Assembly: GCA_037833965.1 (NCBI GenBank)
Contig: AP031353.1
Location: forward strand, 18,540,501-18,604,500
Direction of reading: 5' to 3'
Origin: Marchantia polymorpha subsp. ruderalis
Taxonomy: Eukaryota; Streptophyta; Marchantiopsida; Marchantiales; Marchantiaceae
Length of the DNA stretch: 64,000 nucleotides
The notes beneath the pieces are model-generated. The model saw nothing but the letters and a program-made list of their open reading frames with translations. It searched no databases and had not been told where the DNA came from. This document shows, in pieces, positions 35,492 through 47,652 of this stretch (position 1 is its first letter; the number at the start of each line of letters is the position of its first letter). The position numbers were made by a program, and so were the translations under genes.

Positions 35492-36321
35492 TGTAAGACC
35501 GGGTGTTGCACATATGTACTAAGTCTTAGAAGTGGTCAAGGGAATAAGGATGATTAGCCAAGGCATAGCTAAGACTAGCTAGTTATGACTAAACTAGTTA
35601 GTTATAACTAAGTTTATCTAGTCATGACTAAGTTTAGCTACAATGTCTATAGTTGGCGGAGTAATTAGCGGAGTTCTAGAAGAATGGAGTGAGCATTTCT
35701 ATTTTGTCTTATACAAAAGTTCTAGATTCCAAGGGATTAGATATTTGACTAGAAGCTTGGATTTGATTGGTTTGACTAAATGTATGAAAGATGATTGGCT
35801 AGACTAAGTCTAATGTTGACTTAGTGGCTAGGAAGCTTGTAGAAGTTTAAAAGCTTCAAATGGCATGTCGCCACCTCAACCTTGGATTCTGGAAGCTTCT
35901 AGAAGGTTTAGGTAGGCCAATGGCATGTTGCCACGTAGAGAAGGTTAGTCAAACTTACCTAGGTAAAAGTAAGTTAGGAGAAATTACAACATGTTACTAT
36001 GGTAACTTCTCAAGTAGTATAAATAGAGAGGTAGAGTAGCACCTCTCAAGCAAGTTTGGAGAGTCATGTGTGAGGACTTGTTTCAGTAATGAAGGAGTGA
36101 AGTTTTTGAGTATCTTGGAGTATCGACGTGTGTTTGCGTTTATGTGAAGAGGGTGATGTGAGGAGAGTTTGTGTGTGAGTTAGAATGATACATGAGAGTT
36201 TATGAGAGAGAAGGTGTTTGGGACATGAGTGAGAGTATGAATCCTAGTCTTCTAGAATCATGATGAGCTACCGAAAAGCCATCTGAGGTAAACCTGAGTG
36301 AGAGTCAGCCCGGAGGTTGCA
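35492..36321 (+). repeat. G3 3' LTR
   Basis: The 830-bp LTR has a TATA box at 36018-36025. It differs from the 5' LTR at about six positions by eye. It is followed by the duplication GGCA (36322-36325) and then the X gene of copy 7. Confidence 0.95.
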
Positions 36322-39300
36322 GGCACCTAGAGGCCCAAGTGGCCACCTTGCTTCTCGTCCTGCGCTTGACAGTCTCCACGTACGACTGCGGCTTTCCGGA
36401 ACCCGAGTACTTGGATGTCTTGCGATCCAGATATCGCAGAAGTGGAACTATATGCTCGCACAATACCCCTGTTGGCGTTTTCTGCACAAAGTCCGCTTCC
36501 TGCTCTTCCGAACTCGTCTCACCCTCCGTTTCGAGGATTTCAGTCGCCACCAAATCCCTTGGCGACTCCCTGGAACTGTGGCGCGCGGCAGCTTCCGCCG
36601 CGACTGCGGCTCCACTCCCTACTAAAATATCCAAGGCAGTGGGGGATCCCACTGCTTGAGCCCCTGTTCCGGCTCGATCTTCGGTTTCCGAAGGGGTCGA
36701 CGCCGCAATGACTTTTGTCACCTTTACACCGCCCGCTTCTGCTGCCTGCCCTTCCGGCGCGATCTGCGCGGAAGGTGTCTTCGCTGGAGGTGCGTCCGCC
36801 GAAGGCGCCCGCACAATGGTCGCCGGCCCTGTCCGTCTTGCAGTCGGCGAATCTGGCCGACTCTCTGTTGACCGACTCTCAGTCGGCCGACTAGCAGTTG
36901 TCCGACTGGCAGTCGGATCTACCCTGCGCGTCTTCACCCCACTTGGCCTGCTTGCTGGCGGCGTTTTCCCAGAAGCGCCTTCTGCCAGAGACGACCTTCT
37001 GAGGGTTGTTGGCTCGTCAGCCAAACTCCCTTCCGCTTCCGGCCTGCTGTCCGGTTCAACGCGCTGCTCACTCGGCCTTCCTTCCGTTTGCCGACCTTCA
37101 GTCGCCCGACTCGCAGTCGGCCGACTGTCAGTCCGCCTGTCTTCTTCTGGAGGCATCGGTGCCTTCTGCGCAGAGGTGTTCGCCGACTTCCCCAGAATCT
37201 GCGCGATTATCTCCTCCTGCGTGGGCAGGATACTCCGCCGGACCGGAGTACGCCCGGTTTCCTCAGTACTAGTTGGCACTTTGCGTGCCCTCTGTTTCGG
37301 CCGGCTGTGAGGCTCGTTGGTTGGCCGACTCCGAGTCGGCGCAGCTGGAGCTTCCGGCAGCCTGTCCTAAGGGTTCTCATCCCATTTCCGCTTTCGCGAA
37401 GCGCGCTCACTTCGACGTTCTTCTGCTGCTCTTGCTGGAGGCGGAGCCGGAGTTGGACTGGCAGGTGCCTCGTCCGGATCCGTGTCTACTTCGGCCTCCC
37501 GCAAGTATCTACCTGGATAACTCCGGGTCAGCAGCGGAAACCGTGTCCGCTCTGAATTTGTCAAACATCCCATCGCCCGATAAAACACAATCAGGTAAGG
37601 CGAAAGATGATTGAGGGTTCCTCCTCTCTCTTCTTGCGCATGTTGGCGCGTCACCTTCCACAGGAGCCGTGCCCAATGAACTGGAGCTCCTGACAACACT
37701 AGCTCCACAAATCCTACTTGCCAACCATGCATGTAAGTGGTCTTGGTCGGCTGCAATATCTGCAGCAATGCAGTCGCGACATTTCTCCGCAATCGATCTT
37801 TGTAATCCCGTGTCCGGAAACCGTTCTTGGGATGCCTGGCAACTTTGAAAAGTTCATTGTAGGAGATTTCTTCCTCCTTGGACACCTTCACGCTATCGGC
37901 CTCGAAGAGGAGAAACCCTTCCTCGCCGGCACACCTACCCAACACCTGCGCCCAGTCACAAATGTCCCACCTCTCTGGATGTGGGCGGAATCCGCGCGAG
38001 GGCTTGTGTCTCTCCTGCAGATACTCGCGCACCATCTCCGGACATGTCCAGTTCCATCCCCACAGGAGGAAATCGAGCTTCAGCCCTGTTAGCACATCTT
38101 GGAATGCGCGCAGACCGATCTGCGGCACTCTGAGTGGAGACACTCGCAGCTGGGGGACTTTCGACATTGCGTTTCCTGCACACACAGACGTTCTCCCTTC
38201 CGCTCGCTCTCTCACAATCGCCGCTGCGCGTCGGCCGCTCAAACACTGACTGCAATCGCTCTCTCTTCTCTTGCGCGCTCAAGTTCGCTACTCGCAAATT
38301 CTCTGCAAGGTCTGTCAAGATCCTTGCGCAACTCGTCTCCGCACTCTCTCCTCTCACTGCAGGTCTCTCCGCCCTTGCGCGTAATCTTGGAAGCTGGAAA
38401 TCGCAAAATCAAGAATGAGAGAATGAGACTGGAGAGCAGTCTTTTCTTCTCCGAATTCAAGACCGTCCAACGTTCTTACTGGTTACAATTACGCAGCCGG
38501 CTATACGGCCTAACGGTTCGCCCTCGCATGCTCGAATTCACGTCTCCGCACTACGCGCATTCGCATGCGTGAATGTTGAATTCTCCCGCCGCCATCGTCT
38601 TCCGGACTCGAGTTTCGGCGCCGTCTTCCGGACTCGAGTTCGCCGCAGTGTATGCGTCGGCTATGTTGTCTTTTCCTAACCTTACCATCGCCGGAGGCGT
38701 ATCGCCGCTGGCGTATTCCTTCTCCGTCGGCGCCTCGCTGGAGGCGCACATCAAGTCGGCGCGAATTACGCCGGCGCGTAATCGTACCACTTGTTTTGTC
38801 CGTTCTGCCCCGTCTATTGCTGACGGCGCATATCCCGCCGGCGCAAATCATGCCAGCGCATCCGCCTATCCGCGCCACGTCGGAGGCGTACATCCGGCCG
38901 GCGCTTCTCTTCCGTTGCGCAGCCGCCAAAGGCGCTTCCGCCTCTGAGTTGATTTCCTCCCCTAAGCGCGTGATTCCGCCGAAGGCGCATCGCCGAAGGC
39001 GTACGGGAGTCCTTTCCGACGGGGAACCCTAGCGCGAACGGCGCATGTCCGGATACGAGTTTTCCGATGCTCATAACTTCTTTGTCCCTGATCCATCTCC
39101 GGCGCTCTTGGGCTCGTTAGAACAAGCGTCCCGAGCTCTTTCCAATGCAACCTCAACCAACTAGAACTACCGTGTATCCTGATCGTTATGAAGGTTTCCC
39201 TCCCGCGCTAGCGGCGCATCGCCGAAGGCGCACTTATGGTCGGAAGCCTTCAGAGGTCCTTGCCAGCTTCTGCCGTCTTTAGCGAGATCTCCTCCGGAGG

Positions 39301-39605
39301 TGTCTGCGCCGGAAGCGTACCTTATCTAAACTCTGGAAGCGCGTGAGTAGAGACACCTAAGCAAAGGAGATCTTGCTGAAGGCGCCGAAGACATTTGGCG
39401 CTGGTACGTCCAACTTCGCGCTTCTTCGTTACCTCGTGACGATCTCCTCAATCCACTCCATTTAACGTACCATTTCCTAACTACAAACACTTCTTCGGTA
39501 CTTGTTTTCTAAAATTGTTTAAATTCTGCAAAAAAAACAAAAAGTGTGTTACCACACGCTCAGATACTTATCTATTTCCTCCTTAACTAGTAAGGAGTAT
39601 TTGGG

Positions 39606-39756
39606 TGTAATAACCCACCAAAGGCTAAAACTGCAGTATGGTGGTAAAAAGGTCAAACCCACAGGGACAGAGGCAACACACAGAGTACAAAGTGTCACGT
39701 TTAACAGATTTTTGGAGAGTTTGAATTCTCAGGCAACTGTCACTCCCAGAAGATAC
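39606..39756 (-). mobile_element. Family X giant LTR, copy 8 (3' terminal fragment)
   Basis: The fragment starts TGTAATAACCCAC at 39606 inside G2 RT. Only the terminal 151 bp remain before an abrupt switch at about 39756 to a plus-oriented X leader (copy 9). TTGGG at 39601-39605 would be its target duplication, but the partner end is not in the window. Confidence 0.7.
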
Positions 39757-42700
39757 GAAGACTTTCGCCTATGCATAAGCGAGGGAAATTCGCCTACGCA
39801 TAGGCGAAATGAGTTTGACGCCAGTGGAAAGTCCGCCAAGAATGCCGCCTACGCATAGGCGGGAGGACTTGCACCTACGCATAGGCGGACGGATTTCGCC
39901 TGCGCATAGGCACTTCGCCTTCGGCGGGAAATCCGCCTTCGGCCCTAGAAATCCGCCTTCGGGGTTGGAACTTGTACGGCGCCTTCAGCGCCAGCGCATC
40001 ACGGTTAGGTGAGGACCCAACGGAGTAGCGAATCCATACGAACCGTACGGACTGTACGGACGGAACGGACGAGTGCGCCCTCGGAGACAAGAGCGCCGAT
40101 AGAGAGGCGAGAGAGATGGACAGACTGGACGGAGTCCATTGACCGCGGTCAACGCCTTCGGCACAGCCGCCTTTGGCGCTGCGCCTACGGCGAGGACCTG
40201 CACGGACGAGCGTCTTGCGTGCGGACGGTCATGGCCTACGCATAGGCGAGCGCCTACGCACAGGCGGATGGAGTTTGACGCCGGTGGAAACTCCGCCGGG
40301 AATTCCGCCTACGGAGAAGGGAGTTCGGCTTTGGACCTGAGCGCGGACGAACGCCTTCGGCGGAGCGGGACTAGCCAAGTCGAAGTACGGATGAGTGTAG
40401 CGCGTCGGCGAGAAATCCGCCTTCGGCGCTACGCGACCATGGCCGCGGCGTAGTACGCTAGCGGAGTTCAAATTGCCAATTCGAGCGTGTGAGTGAAGGC
40501 GCGTCGGCGGAGCGTGAAGCCGCGCGTGAGAAAGAAGGCCGTTATACCTCCGAGCCGGCGCAGCCATCAAGTGATTCGACTTTCACGACCGAGAGCCGAC
40601 CATGACACCCTGCGAGCGGACAGAGGACACCCCATTCTTGAATTTGCGATTTCAATTCCTTGTGCGAGCTGCGCGCGTCCACCTTCTAGCTGAGAGACGT
40701 TCTAGACACCACCGTGCAGAGAGTTACCCGGTGGCAGAGAGAGAATTGATTGCGCGGCATTTGGAATTGAGAGAGATTAGAGTTTGCAAAGGAAACAGAA
40801 CCGCGAGCAAGAGGCTCGGGCATAGCAGAGAGAGAGGTGCGCAATCCAATTTCAAGAACGCAATGTCGACATTGGTTAAGCTGCGGATGGTTCCACTCAA
40901 GCTCCCGCAGAATGGGTTGCGTGCTTTTCAAGACCGGCTGATTGCGAGGAAACTCGATTTCTTGCTGTGAGGATGGAATTACATGTGAGGAGACATGGTG
41001 CGCGAATGGCTGATCGAGGAACAGCAACCTACGCGCGGATTCCATCCGCACGTAGATTGATGGACTGTCCACGATTGGGGACAGGCATCGGGAAGGTGTG
41101 CGGGCGAGGACGGGTACCTCCTGTTTGACAGTGAGAGCGTCAAGGTGTCAAAGGCGGACGGAGCCTCCTTTGTGGAATTGTTCAAGCGGGAGAGGTCCTC
41201 CAAGAACGGGTACAGGACCCGGGACTACAAAGATCGTTTCCGCAAAACCGTAGCGATGGCACTGCTACAACTCTTGCAGCCGCATCGCACTACTTACATC
41301 ACTTTGTGGCAAGTGTCCCTCGTGGAGCTCACATTGGCCGGAGCTCCAGTTCAATGGTCGCGTATCCTGCATAGGGTAATGCGACAGCATGCGTTTGAGG
41401 AGCGGGGAGGAACGCTCAATCACCTCTCCCCCTTCTTGATAAACTTTTATCAGTCGATGGGTTGCTTAACCGCGGCCGAGCGTGTTCGATTTCCGCCATT
41501 GTCAGTCGACCATCCCGGGAGGTATGTGCGGGATAACGAAGTCGACACCGACGCGGAGGACTCTCCGACTTCCACTCCACCGGGTCAACAGGATGCGGGG
41601 AGGATAGCAGCACGAGTGCCGCGGAAGCGGAGATGGAGAGAGGAACCGGAGAAGGAGCAACAGCAAGAATCAGCTGCTCTCACCCGGAAGCGGCCACTGC
41701 ACAAGATCTGCAGCCGGCCAAAGCAGAAGGCGCGTAGGCTTATGTTACCTGCCAGCAGCGCGGAAACGGCGATGATCGCCACAGAGAAGGGAAGTCCATC
41801 CCTGGAGGAGGATGGGACTGCGCGGACGACCAAGGGGTCAGTGGATCACCCAACGCCCTCGGCGGAGGTGAAACGACCTTCGGGTCAGGAACAACATCGT
41901 GCGGCATGGATGAGTGTGCCGCCTACGCATAGGCGACTCCCTGTGGATAGGCGACCCCTTGCGGACGAAGACTTTCGCCTACGCATAGGCAGGACTCACC
42001 CCCGGTGCAACGCAGGAAAGGGAAGGAGCCGGCGGAAGATCCGCCTTTAGTTCAAGTGCCTTCGGGGCAAGGCCCTTCGGCGGTGAAATCGCCGGGATAT
42101 GCGCCTTCGGCGCCAGAGCCTTCGGGCCACCGCGTTACGAATGGAGAGCCGGCGGGAGCCACGCCTTCGGCGGGAAATCCGCCGGAAGGTGCGCCTTCGG
42201 CGGAAGGGCCTTCGGGTCAAGGGATATCGGGCGGGCCGCCTTCGGCGCTGCGCCCTCAGCGGAAGCGCCGCTGGGAATTGCGCCTACGCATAGGCCGGAC
42301 GCATCCCTGGCGCAGGACCTAATGGTGGAGCGGGACCTAACGGAGGAGCGGATTGACTGTCCGCAGGGTGAAATTTGTGCTCGCGATGCACAATTACACT
42401 CCGCGCATGTACATCCCGCACGACCGCCTTCGGCGGTAGAAGCCGGCGGCGAGGAGGTTACAGTCACGGCAGGACAGGCAGACGATGTGAATTCGACACG
42501 ACCACATTCACCCACCGCCTTGGACATTTTAGCAGGGAGCAGCGAGGCTACAGGAGCGCCAGCGGCGGCAGAGGACAAAGACATCTCGTAGCCCCGCACA
42601 GGCCAGTCGCCGACGAATTCAATGGCGACCGAAATCCTCGAGTCGACGGATGACGAAGAAGGAGGATCCACGGATCAGTGTCGGGATCGGAATCCACCAA

Positions 42701-44600
42701 GGAGGAGGAGCAGGAAATGGTAGGCGCGCCGACGGCGGAGCTCTGTGAGCAGGTAGTACCTCTGTTGAGGTACCTGGATCGCAAGGTAGAGAAGTACGCA
42801 GACCCTCGCCAGCCTAGGTCCTACGTCGAGCTAGTGAGGAGGCGAACCCCCACTAAAGTCCACACCAGCAAGTTGTTGAGCCGATTGGACCAAGAACTTA
42901 AGGATCTGCGGGAGAAGCATGCGTGCCTATGGGGTCAGTACAACCTCAATAGGAAGTTGTACAAAGCCTTCGACAAGAGGAAGGACGAGAAGCTGGAAGA
43001 GTTTGCCAAGGAGAAGGCGAAGCTCGAAGAGGAGCTGGATTCTGAGCAGGCTCAAAATTGAATTTTGTTAGAGGAGCTCCTGCGACAGACACGGTTGTTA
43101 GAGCAGTGTCAGCTCGCACGACAGGCGGATGAGGAATTAGTCCGCAAACTGCAATCCGAGTGCGGGGAATTGAGAGCGCAACGTGCGGAGGCCAAATTGC
43201 AGTTGGTTGTTGTTGAAGACGATCGCCGGCGGGAGGCAGATCGCACGAAGGAAGAGATGGCGAGGCGAGTCACCCACTGTCTCAGGGGCTACGCCCACGG
43301 AGAAGTGAAGGCGTAGGAGAAACTCACACTGTGTGAGTTAGAGCTTCTTGCAGCGGGGTTGTTGACAGGTGACAGTCGGAGTCGGCGGCGAGTGGCGAAG
43401 AAGCTGGACTCTTTTCTGTCGAGATCGCGGGACACCATGGCCACCCTCGAGTCGGAGGTTTCCGCGGTGTTGCGGCGATTGGGACTGCGCAGTCGAGCTG
43501 AAGACTGGCAGGGTAGGGAGTTAGTGCGCGGCAGTCAGTCGCGCAGAAGGCAAAGCACAGGTTCTGTGGAGTGTAGTGTAGCGTGGTTCCGTGCAGGCGC
43601 ATAGCATAGTGCAGTGTCGTGCTAGTTAGCACTTAGAAGGTATAAAGTAGTTCAAGGCGTCTTGCCTTGGGATTTTTCTAGTTTCGGAAGTGCAGATCAG
43701 GAACTCATTTTCTCTGCGTGTTTGTGTCTTTAGTTCAGTCACCACGGAAGAGGAGCTACACCTTGGCGGTCCGCATTGTGTAGCTGAAGGCCTTCGGCCG
43801 AAGGTTCAGAGCTAGTACAGTGGTTAGAGACTTGAGTAGTTTGGATCTACACCTGCGGGTGATTGCCGATGCTAAGAGCCAGTGACGAGTTAGATACTTG
43901 AACAGTTTCCCCCTTACACCTTCGAGTGACTGTTTCTGATTGTACTCCTTCGGGATTTTTCCCCTGAATGCCAAAGTGAAGTTTTGCTACTTTGTGTAAG
44001 CCTTGGTTGTAAATTCAGGTTACGCTGCAACAGGTGCCTTCAGGGTAACCTCTGTAGTATTTTTGGGAATGACAAGTGCCTAAGAATTCAAACTCTTCAA
44101 TAGATTGTTATTGTGTGTTACTGGAACGTTTCTCAGTTGAGTCCCTCCGTGCGGACCTGTGTTCTCTGCGCGTTTTGTGAGTTGAGCGTGTTGTTCACCG
44201 CGTGTGAGTGACTTCGATCCAAAGTAGGAAGTCCAACCCGGGTTCCCTACGCTAGCAGAAAGCTATTGGAAGGGTTGTAAAAGCCGGAGTTGGGAGTCAC
44301 TACCCGCAGATTTGCTGAGTGTACTCGCGAGAGACTTTCCCCTCTGAAATCTTAAGTAGAGGTCCTAACCAATCTCTGGATTGTGTTTCTGTAGTTTCAG
44401 GTGTGTGTGTGTGTGTGTGTTGAGTGAACTACGCTGCACTGTGCGACCTCCGAGTGAGCTCCGAGTGAACACTTGCAGTATTTCTGGGAGTGACAGTCGC
44501 ATGAGAATTCAAACTCCTCAATAGTCTGTTAAATGTGACACTTTGTACCCTGTGTGTTCCTCTGTCCCTGTGGGTTTGACCTTTCTACCACTATATTGCA
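39757..44600 (+). mobile_element. Family X giant LTR, copy 9 (subfamily B)
   Basis: This plus-oriented X unit lacks its extreme 5' end. It has the leader with many CGCCTACGCATAGGCG palindromes (39757-40600), the X gene region (about 40602-43604) with N-terminal domain, linker, acidic patch, coiled coil and tail, a TATA box at 43641-43647, a (GT)n run near 44402, and the 3' region up to 44600, where copy 10 begins. The gene in this copy is broken at several points. Its start matches copy 10 (MTPCERTEDTPFLNLRF), and the conserved Met is at MSTLVKLRMVPLKLPQ. Confidence 0.8.
43641..43647 (+). promoter_or_regulatory. TATA box of X copy 9
   Basis: TATAAAG lies just 3' of the X gene and about 1 kb before the LTR end, as in the other copies. 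Confidence 0.5.
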
Positions 44601-47600
44601 TGTGGTACCCCACTTTTGGTATTTTTGCGGAATTTAAAACATTTTTGGAAAACTGTACCGTGGCAGCAGTGTAAATAGCCATCGGTGCATCAAAATAGAG
44701 TGAAACTGGATGATCTCGGAGAATCTCATAGAATCCAGGAGTTGGGCGCAACGTCTGGGACAGAGGCCGCCCTAAACGACGGGCTCTGAAGGAGTACCCC
44801 TTCGGCGCAAGGCGCATAATTCGCCTTCGGCGCTACGCCTTCGGAATCCCTCACGCTAGAGGAATCCCTCAGAATCTAAGCAATTCCCAAACGCCTTGAC
44901 TTGGTTAGGATTTCGTTGGAAAGAGCTTGACGCGGTGGTTCTAACGAGCCCAAGAACGGATCAGGACTTAGGGAGTTGTGGCGGTCGAAAGATACGAAGA
45001 CCTTCGCCTACGCATAGGCGAGGGAAGTTTGCCTACGCATAGGCGAAATAGGGTTTGACGTCGGCGGGAAGTCCGCCGAGAATGCCGCCTACGCATAGGC
45101 GAGGAGGACTTGCACCTACGCATAGGCGAACGGAAACGGCCTACGCATAGGCGCTTCGGCGTCGGCGGGAAGTCCGCCTTTGGCCTTAGGAATCCGCTTT
45201 CGGGGTTGGAACTTGTACAGCGCCTTCGGCGCCAGCGCATCACAGTTGGGTGAGGACCCAACGGAGTAGCAAAATCCGTACGGACTGTACGGACGGAACG
45301 AACGAGTGCGCCTTTGGCCGGTCGGGGTTCCGGAGACAAGAGCGCCGACGGAGAGGCGAGAGAGATGGACAGACTGGACGGAGTCCGTTGACCGCGGTCA
45401 ACGCCTTCGGCACAGCCGCCTTCGGCGCTGCGCCTACGGTGAGGGACCTGCGCGGACGAACGTCTTGTGTGCGGACGGAATTTGCCTACGCATAGGCGAG
45501 CGCCTACGCACAGGCGGATGAAGTTCGATGCCGGCGGAAACTCCGCCGGGGATTTCGCCTACGAGGAAGGGAGTTCAACTTTTGTCCTATGCACGGACGA
45601 ACGCCTTCGGCAGAGCGGGACTAGCCAAGTTGAAGTACGGATGAGTGTAGCGCGTCGGCGTGAAATCCGCCTTCGGCGCTGCGCGACCATGGCTGCGGCG
45701 TGGTACGCTGGCGGAGTTCAAATTACCAATTCGAGCGTGTGAGTGAAGTCGGCGTCGGCGGAGCGTGAAGCCGCGCGTGAGAGAGAAGGCCGTTATACCG
45801 CGGAGCCGGCGCGGCCATCAAATGATTCGACTTTCACGACCGAGAGCCGACCATGACCTCCTGCGAGCGGACAGAGGACGCCCCATTCTTGAATTTGCGA
45901 TTTCAATTTCTGGTGCGACCTGCGCGCGTCCACCTTCTAGCTGAGAGACATTCTAGACATCACCGCGCGGAGAGTTACTCGGTGGCTGGGAAAGAATTGA
46001 GTGCGCGACATTTGGAATTGAGAGAAATTAGAGTTTGCATAGGAAACAAAATCGCGAGCAAGAGGCTCGGGCGTAGCAGAGAGAGAGTTGCGCGAACCAA
46101 TTTCAAGAACGCAATGTCGACATCGGTGAAGCTGCGGATGGTGCCACTCAAGCTCCCGTAGAATGGATTGCGTGCCTTTGAGGACCGGCTGATTGCAAGG
46201 AAACTCGAATTCTTGCTGTGGGGATGGAATTACGTGTGCGCAGACATGGTGCGCTAATGGCTGGATGAGGAACGACAACCTATGCGCGGATTCCGTCCGC
46301 ACGTAGATAGATGGACTGTCCGCGATTGGGAACAGGCATTGGGGAAGTGCGCAGGTGAGGACGGGTACCTCCTGTTCAACAGAGAAAGCGTCAAGGTAAC
46401 GAAGGCTATGGTACCCCACTTTTGGCAATTTTGAGGAAATTAAAACATTTTTGGAAAACTGTACCCTGGCAGCCTTGTAAATAGCCTTCGGTACATCAAA
46501 ACAGAGTGAATCCGGAAGATCGCGGGGATTCTCGAGGGATCTTGTAGAATCTGGGATTTGGGGTGCCGCAGTAAGGACGAGCACCACCCTCCCTGTGCGC
46601 TCTGCAGTTAGGATCTCTACGGCGCAAGGCGCAAAACCCGCCTTCGGAGGTTGCGTCCGCGGCTGTAGGGAAACCCCCGTAATTAGGTCAACCCTCGGGC
46701 GCCTTGACCGAGTTAGGGGCACGTTGGAAAGAGCTCGACGCGCTGATTCTAACGAGCCCAAGAACGTTTGGAACGGACGAGGACTTAGGGAGTTATCGCT
46801 ACTGGAAGAAAAGGAGGCGGTCGCCTACGGCGGAAGGAGTTCGCCACCGGCGCGGATTCCGCCTACGCGGAAGGGGGATTCAAGTTTTGTCCTATGCACG
46901 GACGAAGGCGTTCGCCTGTGCACAGGCGAAGTAGGGTTAGGGAAGGCGCGAAGTCCGCCTACGCACAGACGCTCGCCTGTGCACAGGCACTTCGGCGTCG
47001 GCGGAAAATCCGCCTTGGGCCCTAGAAATGCGCCTTGTGAGGTAGAAAGTGTACGGCGCCTCCCGCGCCAGCGCAGCGCCGCGTACGTCGGAAGAGCCGC
47101 CAGAGTAATCCAATAGGTACGGACCGTGCGGACGGCGCGGGTGGATGCGCTCTTGGACGGACGGAGTTGCGGCGGCGGAAGCGCCGACGGAGAGACAAGG
47201 AACGGACAGACTGGACGGAGACGGCTGACCACGGTCAACGCCTTCCGCGCCAGCGCAGCGCCGCGGACGGAATTCGCCTGCGCACAGGCGAACGCCTGTG
47301 CACAGGAGGATGTTCAAGTTCCGCGCCGGCGGAGAATCCGCCGTGGCCCCTGCCTGCGCACAGGCAGGAGTTGAATTTTTGTCCGACATGCGGACACACG
47401 CGTCAAGGCAGCGGGAGATTGGCCGAGGGGCGGTACGAACAAGTGTACCGCGCAAGGCGGAAAACTCGCCTTCGGCGCTACGCCCCCATGTCCGCAGGGC
47501 GACACGCTCGCGGAGTTCAAATCCGCCAATTCGAGCGTGAGAGTTTAATCGACGACGGCGGAGCGTGAAGCCGCGCGTGAGAGCGAAGACCGTTCCAGCG

Positions 47601-47652
47601 TACAGCCGGCGCGGCCATCAAGTGAGACGTTCTTCACGACCAAGAGCCGACC

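Larger units (their letters stand above)
28527..36321 (+). mobile_element. G3: young Ty3/gypsy LTR retrotransposon, nearly whole
   Basis: This 7,795-bp element has two 830-bp LTRs (28527-29356 and 35492-36321, TGTAAG...TTGCA), a 4-bp duplication GGCA (28523-28526 and 36322-36325), a primer site at 29361, a polypurine tract before the right LTR, a leader ORF with a zinc knuckle, gag, protease, RT-RNase H and integrase. By eye the LTRs differ at about 6 of 830 positions (0.7%), so insertion was recent. It sits in the X gene of copy 7 and is the youngest layer at this locus. It looks whole or nearly so, with very few breaks. Confidence 0.93.
26825..39556 (-). mobile_element. Family X giant solo LTR, copy 7 (complete ends, split by G3)
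   Basis: The unit runs from TGTAATAACCCAC at 26825 to GTGTGTTACCACA at 39556, with the perfect duplication CGCTC at 26820-26824 and 39557-39561 in G2 RT. Without G3 it is about 4.93 kb, near the 4.87 kb of copy 4, and belongs to the same subfamily A. The X gene lies in two parts either side of G3. The coiled coil and tail are at about 27807-28526. The linker, N-terminal domain and start (MSKVPQLRVSPLRVPQ near 38167) are at 36326-38167. A TATA box is at 27768-27774. The X gene here is broken by G3 and a few other changes. Confidence 0.85.
24286..39605 (-). mobile_element. G2: Ty3/gypsy retrotransposon with X-type LTR (pol and 3' end)
   Basis: The pol gene of a gypsy element lies on the minus strand at 24323-26819 and continues at 39562-39605 beyond X copy 7. 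The 5-bp duplication CGCTC at 26820-26824 and 39557-39561 proves this continuity. The domains are RT, RNase H, integrase and a C-terminal tail, followed by the polypurine tract and X copy 6 as 3' LTR. The gag side is lost to the right at 39606, where X copy 8 begins. It is a broken element with several breaks, older than copy 7 and G3. Confidence 0.82.

Noticed and set aside
39763-39910. Regularly repeated CGCCTACGCATAGGCG units as a CRISPR array
   Set aside because: The units are short palindromes with irregular spacing, they occur in coding and noncoding parts of a plant retrotransposon LTR, and there are no cas genes.
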